From NCBI GenBank assembly GCA_000320605.2, contig KB445799.1:523050-579624 (forward strand): a DNA stretch of 56,575 nt. The letters run 5' to 3'. This DNA comes from Gelatoporia subvermispora B (taxonomy: Eukaryota; Basidiomycota; Agaricomycetes; Polyporales; Gelatoporiaceae). Below, one piece after another: positions 12,099 to 23,424 of this stretch (the stretch's first letter is position 1; each line of letters opens with the position of its first letter). The notes below the pieces were generated by a model. It made no database searches. It had not been told where the DNA came from and saw only the letters and a list, made by a program, of their open reading frames with translations. The position numbers were made by a program, and so were the translations under genes.

Positions 12099-12779
12099 AG
12101 ATCACGCCGTAATATTCTTAATGAACGCCGAAAATTGCATTATTTCCGAATTGCATCTCTCACAATCACTCGCATTACAATGGTCACGATTGTACACACT
12201 TTTGTACGAATCATGTACGTTACTGTCTGTACAACAATAATCTGCAACTCCGTCAAATGTGCGCGACTTCCATTGAGATGTGACGAGGTACGTTTGCAAG
12301 CTACGCAACATGAGACTCACTTTGTCGAGTAATGCAGGTGCGGCCTATTATTGACCCGATAACGTATATAGGTTATTGGGTATCTGCAGCTTAACGTATC
12401 TCTGAAGGTCACGTTGTCGGTCGGTCCTGTCGGTCGGTCCTGTCGGTCGGTCCTGTCGATCGTCCGAGCGATCCCCTCCCTCTGGTAGCGCTCTGGGTCT
12501 CAGCCCTTCAACAGCTCCTGCACAGGTCATGCACAGGCTATGTTCCGCTCAGATCTACGCCAGCCAATCACACTCCGAGTTGACGGAGAAGCACAAATGG
12601 TGACACTCGTTCACAGCGTCCATTTTAGGGCAATGACATACCATTTCAGGACATCGATCGAGTTTGTGAAGGGCTGTATCTCAACATGAACAGACATGCC
12701 GACGATTGTACGATACAATTCCTATCTACACCACCACATTCAAGCGTGGACATCCTATTCACCTCAGCGATACCCAACT
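12099..12779. other. Intergenic region between exchangers A and B
   Basis: No gene seen. It contains a 13-bp tandem repeat (12416-12459) and the presumed promoter of paralog B. Confidence 0.5.
12416..12459. repeat. 13-bp tandem repeat, about 3.4 copies
   Basis: The unit GTCGGTCGGTCCT occurs three times without mismatch (12416-12428, 12429-12441, 12442-12454), followed by a partial copy. It lies in the intergenic space ahead of paralog B. Confidence 0.9.
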
Positions 12780-14879
12780 ATGAGCGCCCCCGCGCCCTCG
12801 CGCATGTCGAGTTCGGCAAAGACGTACGCGACAAGCCCGGAAGATGCCGAGTCAACCAGCTCCGCCCACCCGCACTGGTGCTACCACTGGGATATCCAGC
12901 GTCCCTTGCGAATTGTGCGGACGAGGAACAAAGAGCGGAGGAAGTTCTCTGTGACGCAGAGTATCAAGGATATCTTTGCCTCGTCAGGTGCGTCAAGCGT
13001 CCTCTCACACTTCCACAGCTTGTCTCACGCAGTTCTACTAGTGTTGAACATCTTCTTGATCTTCATCCCGTTCGCTTGGGTGTCGCATTTCTATCATCCA
13101 TGGGGTCACAAAGTTACGTTTGCGCGTGAGTCTATCGCTAGTCTGCCGTCCGCCTTGGACGTCAGGATTGACGACGTTGTGGGTAGTATGCTTCCTGGGA
13201 ATCATACCTCTGGAAAGGTTGTTCGACTGGGGCGGGGAGCAGATGGCGTACTACCTCGGCAACGGGCTGGGTGATCTTCTCATAATCACACTCGACAAGT
13301 AAGCTCAGCCAGAGATTCCGCGGTGTGTTACCCCTCACGATGAACTCGCAGTGCCGTCGAGGTTACACTGGCAATCATTCTCTTGTCACATTGCGAGTAT
13401 GTCTTTTCGCTGCGTCTTCATCCTATGCGACTGAGAAACAAGTCAGGCTCCGGCTTCTACAGTCTACCATTGTCGGTATGTTGTCTTTGGCGACACAGTC
13501 CTTTACGATGACCCCTCGCTGACTGCGCTTTGACATCAGGCGTCGTTACTCTCCACCTCCTCCTGATACCAGGGACCGCCTTTTTAACAGGAGGCTTCCA
13601 GAATCTGGAGCAGACCTTATCCGAGAATGCTACAGAGCTCAACCACTCGCTGCTGATGCTCAGGTGCGTGTCGCGCTACATAAGTAGCCACCTACAGTGA
13701 TACTGGTCACCCTTCAATTCGACAGTGTGATGGCAATCATGCTACCCACTGCATTTCTCGCAGCTCTCGACAGAGGTCTATCAAGCTTCGATCCCGCACA
13801 AACTCCTCCGACTCTGGTCAACGACAAGACCCGAGATGAGATCTTGACAATGAGCAGGGGCCTGTCGGTGTTGTTGCTCGTCGTGTGAGTTGTTTCTTCG
13901 ATTACGCGACGACGTTATCTCACTACAGTCAGCTATATCTGCTCGCGCATCTACATCTATACAGGTGACCCCGATAGCGAGGAGCAGCCTGATCGCGAGA
14001 CTTCGAACGTCCAGAAGGCCTGTCCGACATGCTACAACTCAGACGAAATCACCATTGTTCCTGTGGACGTCAAGCCTGAAGATAATAAACAAAGCTCGCG
14101 TCTCTCTCAGCAAGAAAAAGAGACCATCAAATTGCGTAACAACTTGAAGATTGGGCCGGGCGTAGGGTTCGTCTTGCTGGTGATTACAGCAGCGGTGATG
14201 GCCACGACAGCAGAATTTGTAAGTGATCTTGTAAGGCCTTTGAGCTGTGCTCACCGTCTGCATCATTGGGCAGCTTGTTGAGAGCATCGAGTTTGTCCGG
14301 GAGGAAGGCCACATCCAGGAAGAGTGGTTCGGGCTCATCCTCCTTCCTATCATTTCCTTCGCGGGTGACGGGATCATGGCCACCGTGCGATTTATCGCAT
14401 CGGTCATCCGCGATGACGAACCGCAGGACCTCGCGAAGGGGCGCTCGATCGACTTGAGCATCCAGTTTGTGCTCTGGTGGATGCCCATGCTTGTCCTGCT
14501 CGGCTGGTGGATCGGAAAACCCATGCATCTCATGTTTGGTGAGGCCAGTATACATGAGTCGATAGCACGAGTTTGCTCACTGGGATTGTCTTTAGATTAC
14601 TTCGAGTTGGCGCTGCTTCTCGGTTCGTGCGTCCTGGTGAACTACGTCACGGCGGATTCGAAGACAAATTGGGTAGAGGGTTTGATTATGATCGCATTCT
14701 ATCTCATGATTGTGAGTGAGCTCTCGCAACGTAGTTACCGGCGCGTGATTGAAGCCAGACATCCGCTCCAGGCTATCTCCGCGTGGTTCTACATTGGACA
14801 GCCCGAGTCAGCTATCATGCTGACCTGCGGGAGCGTCGCACAGGCGCTTGTGGGTAATTCCACGAAATCATCGGCTTGA
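12780..14879 (+). CDS. CaCA/CAX-like cation:proton exchanger, paralog B
   Basis: Eleven exons close in frame to 514 aa: 12780-12987, 13033-13125, 13187-13298, 13352-13396, 13447-13475, 13540-13663, 13726-13884, 13933-14218, 14274-14538, 14596-14711 and 14772-14879. Same order of elements as paralog A: IPFAWVSHFYHPWGH, GIIPLERLFDWGGEQMAYY, alpha-1 LLIITLDNAVEVTLAI (E141), alpha-2 AEFLVESIEFV...PIISFAGDG (D384), and GKPMHLMF...VNYVTADSKTNWVEG. It has lost the intron that splits EEE/EWFGL in A, C and D, and like A lacks the intron at WVEG. Its first intron (45 nt) is in frame without stops, so retention would add 15 residues. The central loop is shorter than in A. Its C-terminal MLTCGSVAQA is shared with A only. 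Confidence 0.85.
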
Positions 14880-15960
14880 CTGAAGAGTGCCTTGGCGTTG
14901 AATCGTTCGTAGTGACACCTGTTCGCTTTACTTGGACATCTTGTTGCATTGTACTGGTACGATATCAGAGACTCATGTATAAGCTACATCTGGGACCTGA
15001 GACAACGAACACACACGCTACTGTACTGTCATATAGCCACTACTGGCCGTCCGAGGACACCTCGAGTAGATGTTGGAGCGGAGTCGAGCATCGTATTGCC
15101 ACGCGGAGACGACTTTGCCGAAAACATTGTACTTCGAGATTTTCACACAGGGACCTCTTCGGTAACTAATCGAGCATCTGCGACGGCAGCCTCGACAAGA
15201 TCGTGCGATGTGTGCAATCTCGTCGTCGTGAGCTTCGACATCAACATGTCATGTCGTTTCGTCGGAGATCCAAATTATGGCAGCTGGGGCCGAACTGCCA
15301 CTGGCTGCCGAGCAAAGCTGTTGTTGGCAGGAACGCGCACCATGTGTCGGTCAGCTGTGAGTAAGAATGCCTTCGGAATGTGTGTTTACCTTTTCCAGAC
15401 TACCGGCGATAGTTCATCCCCAGATGTAAAGGTCGGGTGCAGTATCCCGGTAACTCCACAATTGGATTTCTAACATACAGCGATTTACAGAACATTTCTT
15501 CTCCGCGATCGCCTCGTGGACTGCTCGCGGACTCTGTGGGGATGTCACCCGAGCTGCTATTCTAGATATCGCTTCCGACGCACGAGGGTTCGGAGCTTCA
15601 CCAACCGAGCAACACCTCGTCCTGTCCTGTCGGTCTCCTCTAGCACCGGCATCTTCTAGTTGGACTTTTGTCACTTCATAGATCTCCCGAGGCTTGGGGC
15701 TCTTTGGTGACAGGCTCAGCATACTTTGGGACAGGCAGAAACCATAGTAAGCAGTAAGTACGCTATGGAGCGGGAACGGGAATCGCATCCATCTTACACC
15801 GACGACAGGGTGCATCCATTCATCATGTCACAACCTATTCGGGAATAGTTCCTGTCTGTATATGCACGCGCCCTTCAAAACCTGGAGGCACGAGGCGATG
15901 CCCCCTGCTGCCCCTTTTCTCCCTGCGACCATCTCCCGCCCCGCCCGCTGAGCAAACGCG
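14880..15960. other. Intergenic region between exchangers B and C
   Basis: About 1.1 kb with scattered short open frames and no recognisable product. It presumably holds the promoter of paralog C. Confidence 0.5.
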
Positions 15961-18582
15961 ATGGAGCACCTCGCGCCCGGCGAGCGCGCAACCTGGATGT
16001 CGGGCTCGACAGCGGCGGCGGGGCCCTCGACACACCGCCCAACTTCGGAATACTCCGCCAACGCGCCGTCCGAGCCCGCGAGCGAGCCATCGCCCAAGCG
16101 CGTCTACCGCTGCTGCCAGTACCACGACAATCTCGCCAACCATTCCCCAGGATCCCCGCAGCGCGCCCCGCCACGAAACGAGAGCGCGGTCCAGGGCTTG
16201 CCGCAGTTGCCAAAATTGCCTGCGAAGCCGGGCGTGCCGCCGAAGCCTGAGGAGGTGACTGGCGGTGCGATCTCCCACGCGCCGCTGCCACAGGGCGGCG
16301 CGGCGGGCGTGACAGCCCCACCGCCACCTCCAGATCCTCCAGAGGATAAGAAACCGCAGAGGCGCTGGTTCTACGAAGTGGACACTGCGAAAGTAAAATT
16401 CTTCTGGGATCGGTTACGTGGGAAGACTCGGCCGCCCATCCCCGTGAGGATAAGTATCCTGAACATTCTCAAGACGTTTTTGTGTGAGTTTCGTATCTCG
16501 ATGATATCGAATTCCAGGAGTTTACAATATGTCAGTGGGCCCAGAATGTGTACTTTCAGCTTATATCTTGTTCATTCCCTTTGCCTGGACGTCCCACTTC
16601 CACACCCAGTGGGGACATACGGCAACATTTGCATGTAAGCTAATATCGAATAATACGCCTCATCATCGATATAAATCAAACCTTTTCCTTCAAACAGTAT
16701 CTTTCCTGAGCATTGTTCCATTGGAACGGATGTTCGACTGGGGAGCTGAGCAAATGTCCTACTACCTCGGCGAGGAGCTAGGAGAGCTACTCATCATCAC
16801 TTTGAACAAGTAGGCCACACTGCATTGGTGACGCCGCGAATACTAATGAATTGATACAGTGCGGTGGAGGCAACCTTGGCAATCATCCTCCTGGTGAAAT
16901 GCGAGTGAGTTGTCCGACTCACTTTATGTGCCTGGATTTGATATAAACCTTTGATAGACTGCGCCTGCTGCAAACTACAATTGTTGGTACGTTCGGGATT
17001 ACCCTTGCATGAAGATTATAATTAATAATCCGCATCATCAGGCGTCGTCATCCTGCATCTTCTTATGATCCCAGGGACCGCCTTTCTCGTGGACGGCATG
17101 CGCGTGTGGCAACAAGAGCTTTCGGAGCACTCCGCAGAGCTCAACCACTCGCTCCTCCTTCTCGGGTGCGCCATCTCTATGCTTTATTGTGTGGTGGCGC
17201 CGTGCCAACTTTTGGGACGTGTGTAGAATCATGGCGATCCTCCTGCCGACTGCATTCTTCGCTGCGCTCGACCGCGGCTATCTGAACCCGACTTCGGGCG
17301 GCTTCGAGCCGACGCTCGTCAACGATAGCACGCGTGACGAGCTCCTGCGCATGAGCCGCGGGCTGTCCGTGCTCCTCCTCATCGTGTACGTCTTCTTCCC
17401 TTTCCTCCCAAAACCCGCAAGATCGAAATTGACCCATCACACAGGTACGTCTGCTCGCGAATTTTTATCCACACCACGAGCGCCGCTGCGGAGAAAGAGA
17501 AGAAGACGAAGGAGGAGCCCAAGGCGGTCGCGAGCGGGCAGAAGGCGAGCATGGACTCGGGACAGACGCTCCGCCACCGCGGAAAGAGCGACGAGGTGTA
17601 CGACGAGGAGAAGTCGATCGAGGGCAAGGGCGCAAGCAATGAAGGAGAGGGCGAAGAACTCGCGAAGGAGCCCGCACCTAGGATCGGACCGGGCGTATGC
17701 TTCCTGTTCTTAGTTCTGACGGTCGGTCTCATGGCGGTCACGGCCGAATTCGTACGTTTTTATACATCGCAAGTCGAGTTGGGCTGGACTCTGATCGGTG
17801 TGTGGCAGCTCGTGGAAAGCGTCGAGTTCATCAGAGATGAGAGCGGCATCCAGCAAGAGTACGTCTTCCTCATTCACCTTTCCGAATTTCGAATCCATGA
17901 TTCTAACGAGATTCTGCACGTCGCTTCGCAGGTGGTTCGGTCTGATCCTTCTCCCGAACGTGTCCTTCGCAGCAGACGGCGTGACGGCGGTCGTGGACTA
18001 TTTCTGGACCATGGTGCCCCACCTCACAGGGCGCAAGACGCAGGAGCCCGAGCGGGTCGCCAAGGCGCGCGCAATTGACCTCAGCATCCAGTTCGCGCTT
18101 TTCTGGATGCCCCTCCTTGTGCTGCTCGGCTGGTGGATCAGCAAGCCGATGCACCTGTTATTCGGTGCGTACAGCCTCCACATTGACTGTCCAGCTGCTC
18201 GTGAGGACGGGTGCTGATCTGCTTGTGCTGCGTAGATTATTTCGAGTTGGCGCTCCTACTTGGGGCGTGCTTTTTGGTCAACTACGTCACTGCCGACGCG
18301 AAGACTAACTGGGTTGAGGTACGCGCGTGCACACCTATGCTCAATCTTCGCATCACGCTAACTGCGTTGTTTCGCTATAGGGCCTGGCCATGGTAGTTTT
18401 CTACATCATGATTGTAAGCCACCCGCACACTCACTTCGTGAACAATTGACTGACATTGCATCACTCGCACGTAGGCCATTTGCGCATGGTTCTACCCCGG
18501 TCAGCCAGAAGCCGCGATCATGCTCACCTGTCCAGGTAGCGTCGCAGGGGCTCTCGCCACAAATGTCACCGGTTCAGGATGA
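15961..18582 (+). CDS. CaCA/CAX-like cation:proton exchanger, paralog C (long N-terminus)
   Basis: Thirteen exons close in frame to 626 aa: 15961-16483, 16560-16634, 16698-16809, 16860-16904, 16958-16986, 17042-17165, 17227-17385, 17445-17751, 17809-17858, 17932-18164, 18236-18318, 18381-18413 and 18475-18582. Core as in A and B: IPFAWTSHFHTQWGH, SIVPLERMFDWGAEQMSYY, alpha-1 LLIITLNNAVEATLAI (E240), alpha-2 AEFLVESVEFI...PNVSFAADG (D490), and DAKTNWVEG. It differs by a proline-rich hydrophilic N-terminal extension of about 170 residues (PPPPPPDPPEDKK near residue 125) and a lysine/glutamate-rich central loop. It keeps the introns at WVEG and at EWFG and ends MLTCPGSV, as paralog D does. GC content and third-position GC are visibly higher than in A or D. 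The extension could regulate transport or sort the protein, which is inference. Confidence 0.85.
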
Positions 18583-18961
18583 ACACAAAACATGCATCGC
18601 TCGATTGTCCGACTGCACCATTGTGGCATGCAACACACTCGTTGAATTGTTTCCAGATTTAGATTACTTTGTTTGCACCAGGACAGTATAGCTGTTGTAC
18701 AGTAGGCTAATAAGGTACATTATGTCCCAGTAGTTTTTGTTATATCCGCTTGGCTCGATATGTGCGCGGCGGGCGGGCGCGGTGTATGGCTTGGATGGCG
18801 GATCCAAGATCCTCCTATCCGTACCTTTTTGATGGCTTCCAAATGGGCAGTCATCCTACGGTGTTTGCTTCGAGAGCTGTGGCTCTGATATCGAGAGGTC
18901 CTTATCAGTTGGTGGTATCCGTCTCCAGAGTCTCCGTCGGCGGTGCAGGTGTGCAGCCATG
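18583..18961. other. Gap between convergent genes
   Basis: The 3' flanks of paralog C and of the Q/S-rich gene on the opposite strand. No further feature seen. Confidence 0.5.
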
Positions 18962-21729
18962 CTATGGTGTTGGCTCCGAAGACTCTGGCTTCGAGGACTC
19001 GGGCTTGCAGTCGGCAGTGTCGACACACTCAGAGAACAGTGTCTCCAGGGTCTCTTCCGACACAGGGGTCTCTGACGCAGTGTCCTCAGCCTTCACGTCG
19101 GCCTCAGCGGCAGAGCCGCCGGCCTCTTCAGTTTGGGCAGGCTGGGCTGCGACGGCTGTGACCATGCGCATTTTATCAAGCAGCTCGGACGCGTCTGTCG
19201 CTTTTTTGGCTACCGGGGGTGGGGCATCACCCAGGCGCACCAGACGCTGTGCAAGGTCCTTCCACTCTCCAGCTGTTCAAGTCGCAAGTCAGACTCATCA
19301 TCAACGTTGATAAGCAGAAAAAGACTCACAGAAAGGCGTCGGCGGCAGCGCCTCGATGTCTTCTATGAGATCCGCCACCGCCCGAGCCTGGTCCACGAAC
19401 GCCTTCATATTCTCGCCTGGGGCGAGCTGCAGCGCGCTATTCCCAAGCGTGCTACTCTCCGGATTGGTCCCCATCTCGGGAAGCCAGACATCGCAAAATG
19501 CCTGCAGGAACCTGCCAGCCTGGAGCTGGTACCGCGACTTCGCGCTCGTGCCGGGCCGCGATGCTCTTGCCCGGCGTGCCGCTGCCGTGCTCGGGCCGGG
19601 ACCCGCCACCGCCTGAGACGCGGTTGCGCGCGGAGATGAAGATGTCCGCGGTGTGGCTGTCTGCGACGTCGATGCCTGTGAAGTGGATGCACCCGCCGTT
19701 GTGCTTGCCTGCGCCGGTACGAGAGCCCTCGACGCCGATCCCTGAGATGCAGCAGGTGGCTGCGCAGCAGTCGACGGCGATGCAGCAACCGGCGTCTGCG
19801 CCCGACGCTGAGCCTGGCCCACGACCACTCGATTGTGCAGCGAACGCCCCCGAGGTCTGGTGGCGTTCGCAAGCACACCATTGGCTACCGGTGCCTTCAT
19901 GCGCTGGATCTTTGCGGCCCGCTCTTCCTCGTGGTCGGCATCCGGCGCAGCCCGCTTCGGAGGTCGAGGCGTAGGCGAAGGAGTAGGCGCAGGCGCAGTT
20001 GCCTGCCGACTGCTAGTCTGAGCCGCTGCTGCCGGAGAGATGCTCCTGGCGATCTCCGGGCTTAGCGAGTGGTGGACCTTCAGAGCCTGAGGTGATGCCT
20101 GGGACGAGAAGGTAGGCGGAGCGGAGGACTGAGGCTGGCTGGCGGTCGTACGCCTCTTCTGCTGAGGAGCCTGCGGGTGGACCGCATCTGGAGCCGCGCG
20201 CTTTTGTGGCCGGGACGACGACGCTTGGGGAGCTACTGCATACGCAGGCACCTGTCCGGCGGGGAGGAAACCGTGGGGAGCGCCAGAATACCGTGCAAAG
20301 CCTGTCTGCGTGGATACCACGGGTGTCGGGGGAGCCTGTGGCTGTGGAGACCAGCCATACACGAGTCCCTGTTGTTGCTGGGCCTGTACCTGCGCTTGCA
20401 ACTGCATATGAGCTTGGGCCTGCATCTGCGCCGCAATCTGCTGCCTATACTGCATTGCCGGGGACGGAACCTGGTTTGTGGACTGGCTCGGGCCTGCCTG
20501 ATTGACGTAGTGGGCCGGTTGACGAACGCTTGGGGGCGGGTGAGCCATCTGAGCGAGCGAGGACAAACCGTTGACCGGGGACGACTGCGACCGCTGCGGG
20601 TCGACGGCGAACATCGACTGGGGCGCGGAGCTGGACGAGCTCGCGACAGGCTGACTCGTCTGCGGCGACGACGTGTACTGGGGGCCATAGCCCGTCGTGC
20701 CTGCCGTGTACGACTGCTCCTGCCCTATGAGCTGAGATGACGTGCTGTAGCTGCCGTTACCGTATGCCTGGTATGCCGCCGATGTGTGGTGTCCATTGGG
20801 CGGGGATGCCGGGTGAGAGTCAGCCGAGGAAGCGCGTGCATGTGCAAGCCTGGCGAATATCTCTTCATTCGGGACATACTCCCTCGCCCGAGCAGCCGGC
20901 GGAGCACCAGTAGCGGCTTGAGGGACCGAGCTGCCTGGTGCAACAGTCGGTCCCTGTACCGAGACATCCGCCTGCGCCAATTGGCACCCGACGGACGTCA
21001 AACCGGACGTGAGGAATGCATACCCGTGCCTCTCGGGGTATGCCAGTCCGACGTCCTTCTGGGCCCATTTCGACGTCTATGCAAGTGATGTGAGCTCAGA
21101 ATCACATCGGAATATACTGGACCATACCTCGACATAGGCCTTCAACAGAGGCCGTACGTACTGCACGGGTCCGAAGATGTTCACGTGCACTCGCATCTAG
21201 TAGAGTAGATCGTAGTGAGCATCAGCAGCAGAACCACATCTAAGAAGCGTACCGTGATCGTATACTGGACCAGCTGTGCCCAGCTCAATTTCGGCTGCTT
21301 TGACGCGTCCAGAGGCTGGGTGAGGGACTTGGGTGTGCACGCACGCCAGATGCAGATGTAAGGGCGGAACGAGTGCGAGCCCTTCCTGTACTTAGCCACC
21401 ACCTACGTATAAGGTAGATCAATACAATATACAGTCCAGAAACGCGTGCATAAACGTACACCAAGCGCGTTTTGCCACAGGTACCGCATGGGGCGATCAA
21501 CGCCTTGTGGCTCTGCCGCGAAGGTAGACGGAATCTCGTGCACCTACAGCAGGTCAGTTATGGAACGAGTAGGTGCAGATGACGTGACACTTACCTGCGA
21601 AGATAGGCCACGGATTTTGTGCATACACCAGACATATTCTGGTGTAGACTTGAATCCTGACGAATTTGCCGTCTGCTCGGCACCGCTCTCGACGAAGTGG
21701 AAGACGAATGCGGGGAGTGTGGACTGCAT
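18962..21729 (-). CDS. Low-complexity Q/S/P/A-rich protein, function unknown
   Basis: Six exons close in frame to about 831 aa: 21729-21595, 21543-21460, 21402-21253, 21196-21128, 21076-19330 and 19272-18962. The first about 165 residues look folded (QSTLPAFVFHFVESG, VDRPMRYLWQNALG, SHSFRPYICIWRA, LSWAQLVQYTIT, RVHVNIFGPVQYVRPLLKAY, TSKWAQKDVGLAYPERHGYA). A long disordered stretch follows, rich in Ser, Pro, Ala and Gln, with a run of glutamines (VQAQQQQG). Two basic clusters built on KRAAPDA with nearby KRR/KIQRMK could be nuclear localisation signals. A short ordered segment near the end (YQLQAGRFLQAFCDVWLPEM, then EWKDLAQRLVRLG) precedes an acidic, Glu-rich tail. The pattern suits a transcription or chromatin cofactor, but no named domain is recognised, so this is only a suggestion. 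Confidence 0.75.
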
Positions 21730-23424
21730 GGTCAGAGTAGGTGTGGGGTAGGGAGGAGTGGGGATGATGAGGGCGGATGAAACTCGAGGAGCGTGTAGGT
21801 TCCGGTGAGTGGAGGAGGTGAAGCCACAGTATGGTAGATTGTGGCAAAGACGTGCTTGAGTGGGCTGAGTGGGTCAAGTCCGACCGCAAGCTGAGGAGAT
21901 CAGAGGGGGATGGTAGGGGTAAGAAAACAAGAGGGAAATGAGCCGCGACAATGGTCAAATACAAGTTGAACGGACTGTGGCCCAACAGGGCCACGCGAGC
22001 GCAAGTTCGCAGGAATTTCCCCGAGCGCCCGAAGGGGGCCGTTCTTATCCAAGCGAAATCATGTTGTGGCATTTCAAGTTGCGCAAGAGGCAACCTTGTC
22101 GAGCAGCGCGAGAGCGCGCTTTGACCTAGGGTGCGTAAGCGAGGCAAAGAAGGGGTGCAGGAGGATAAGTTGCCACCGACTTTGTCCATAGCGATGGGCG
22201 CCTTGGGACCGGGCCGTAAAGCGCACAATGTCAAAGTGCTCTTTGACCTGCCAAAGCACACTAGAAAAGTAGCTTCAGGCCAGGCCTGCAGACAAAATAT
22301 GCTTCCTCAAGACGCGCTCGTGATGGTGAACATGACTCAGTGCGATGTCGTCCAGATAAGACGGCGCTTTGGGGGTCGTCTTCCAAGTTCGTAGCTGTGC
22401 TGGCTAAGTTGCAGCGGTCGACACTGTTCAGCAGCGACAACAGACGATGTCAGACGATGTTCGCAGTCTTCGCAATCGTCCAATAGGCCTTATGAAGTAG
22501 AGATGATGTCGGTGTTCATGCAAGAGGCGTCCTTTGTCTTGCTTTCTGACATTGCAGGACTTTCATCAGATCCAGCGAGACATTAATGTCCGTCAGAATA
22601 CAGAACGTCGTGCGTATGTATTCTGCCTTCATTCTTGGGTAGTCCATTTGTCCAGGAGAGGTCGCAGGGGGAGCGATAGTCACAATGAAGGCGGGGCGCA
22701 CGGTGAACTCGGACATCAGCAAAAGAGCCCTAGCTATGTATTGCCGGATGTAGTATGTAAACGCCTGCTCGCGCGGGTTGGTTCTGCAATAGAATACATA
22801 GGCAGCCATTCACCGGCCATATCTCCGGGTGATTGGAATCACTAGGCAGATCTCTTATAGCTTACAGTCCTGTACACACCATTAAGGAGCACCGGAACTA
22901 TTTGGATGGAATGCGCGTCGAATGTCAGCGCGTAGTGGCGCGCGGGCGGCTAATTTGTCCAGGAGGCGGCCGAGAGTCGAGCGACAAGGCCGAACGGGCT
23001 CAGAGGTTGAGAGCTAAGCATAGATAGATACGAGGATGGACGTATTTTATAGCCCTCTCTCTATTGTCAAGGGATCAGATGTTCAGGATACTCCGTTGAT
23101 GACCTCGTTATAGTACCTAGTGGCTCCGTCTGTTGCCGCCTAGCGCTCGTCTGCGCCCGAAGTAACAAGTCTACGAGCTACAGACATGTACGGGAGCATC
23201 AAGCACTCGAAACCGCTCAATGACATGCCTCCCCTTCGCATTACAAGATACAATCACAATGCGGACTTAAGAGCTCGTGAGCAATGCGCTAGGACGCGAC
23301 AGTGGGATTTAAGCTCCGCTCCAAATAAAGCTATAAGCTCGCGTGTTATCTGCGTCATTGCTCTGTCTCGATTCATTCTGCTCTTAGTTTATATTCATCT
23401 CACGCTCTCATTCACTCGCAAACA
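21730..23424. other. Long intergenic region
   Basis: It contains the promoter of the Q/S-rich gene near its left end. Further right nothing is recognised beyond chance open frames. Confidence 0.45.

Noticed and set aside
12416..12459. Short direct repeats considered as a CRISPR-like array
   Set aside because: Units are 13 bp and contiguous without spacers; a simple tandem repeat in a eukaryotic intergenic region.
15835..16278. Arg/Gly/Ala-rich frames antisense to exchanger C exon 1
   Set aside because: Composition reflects the GC-rich proline-coding strand; no domain.
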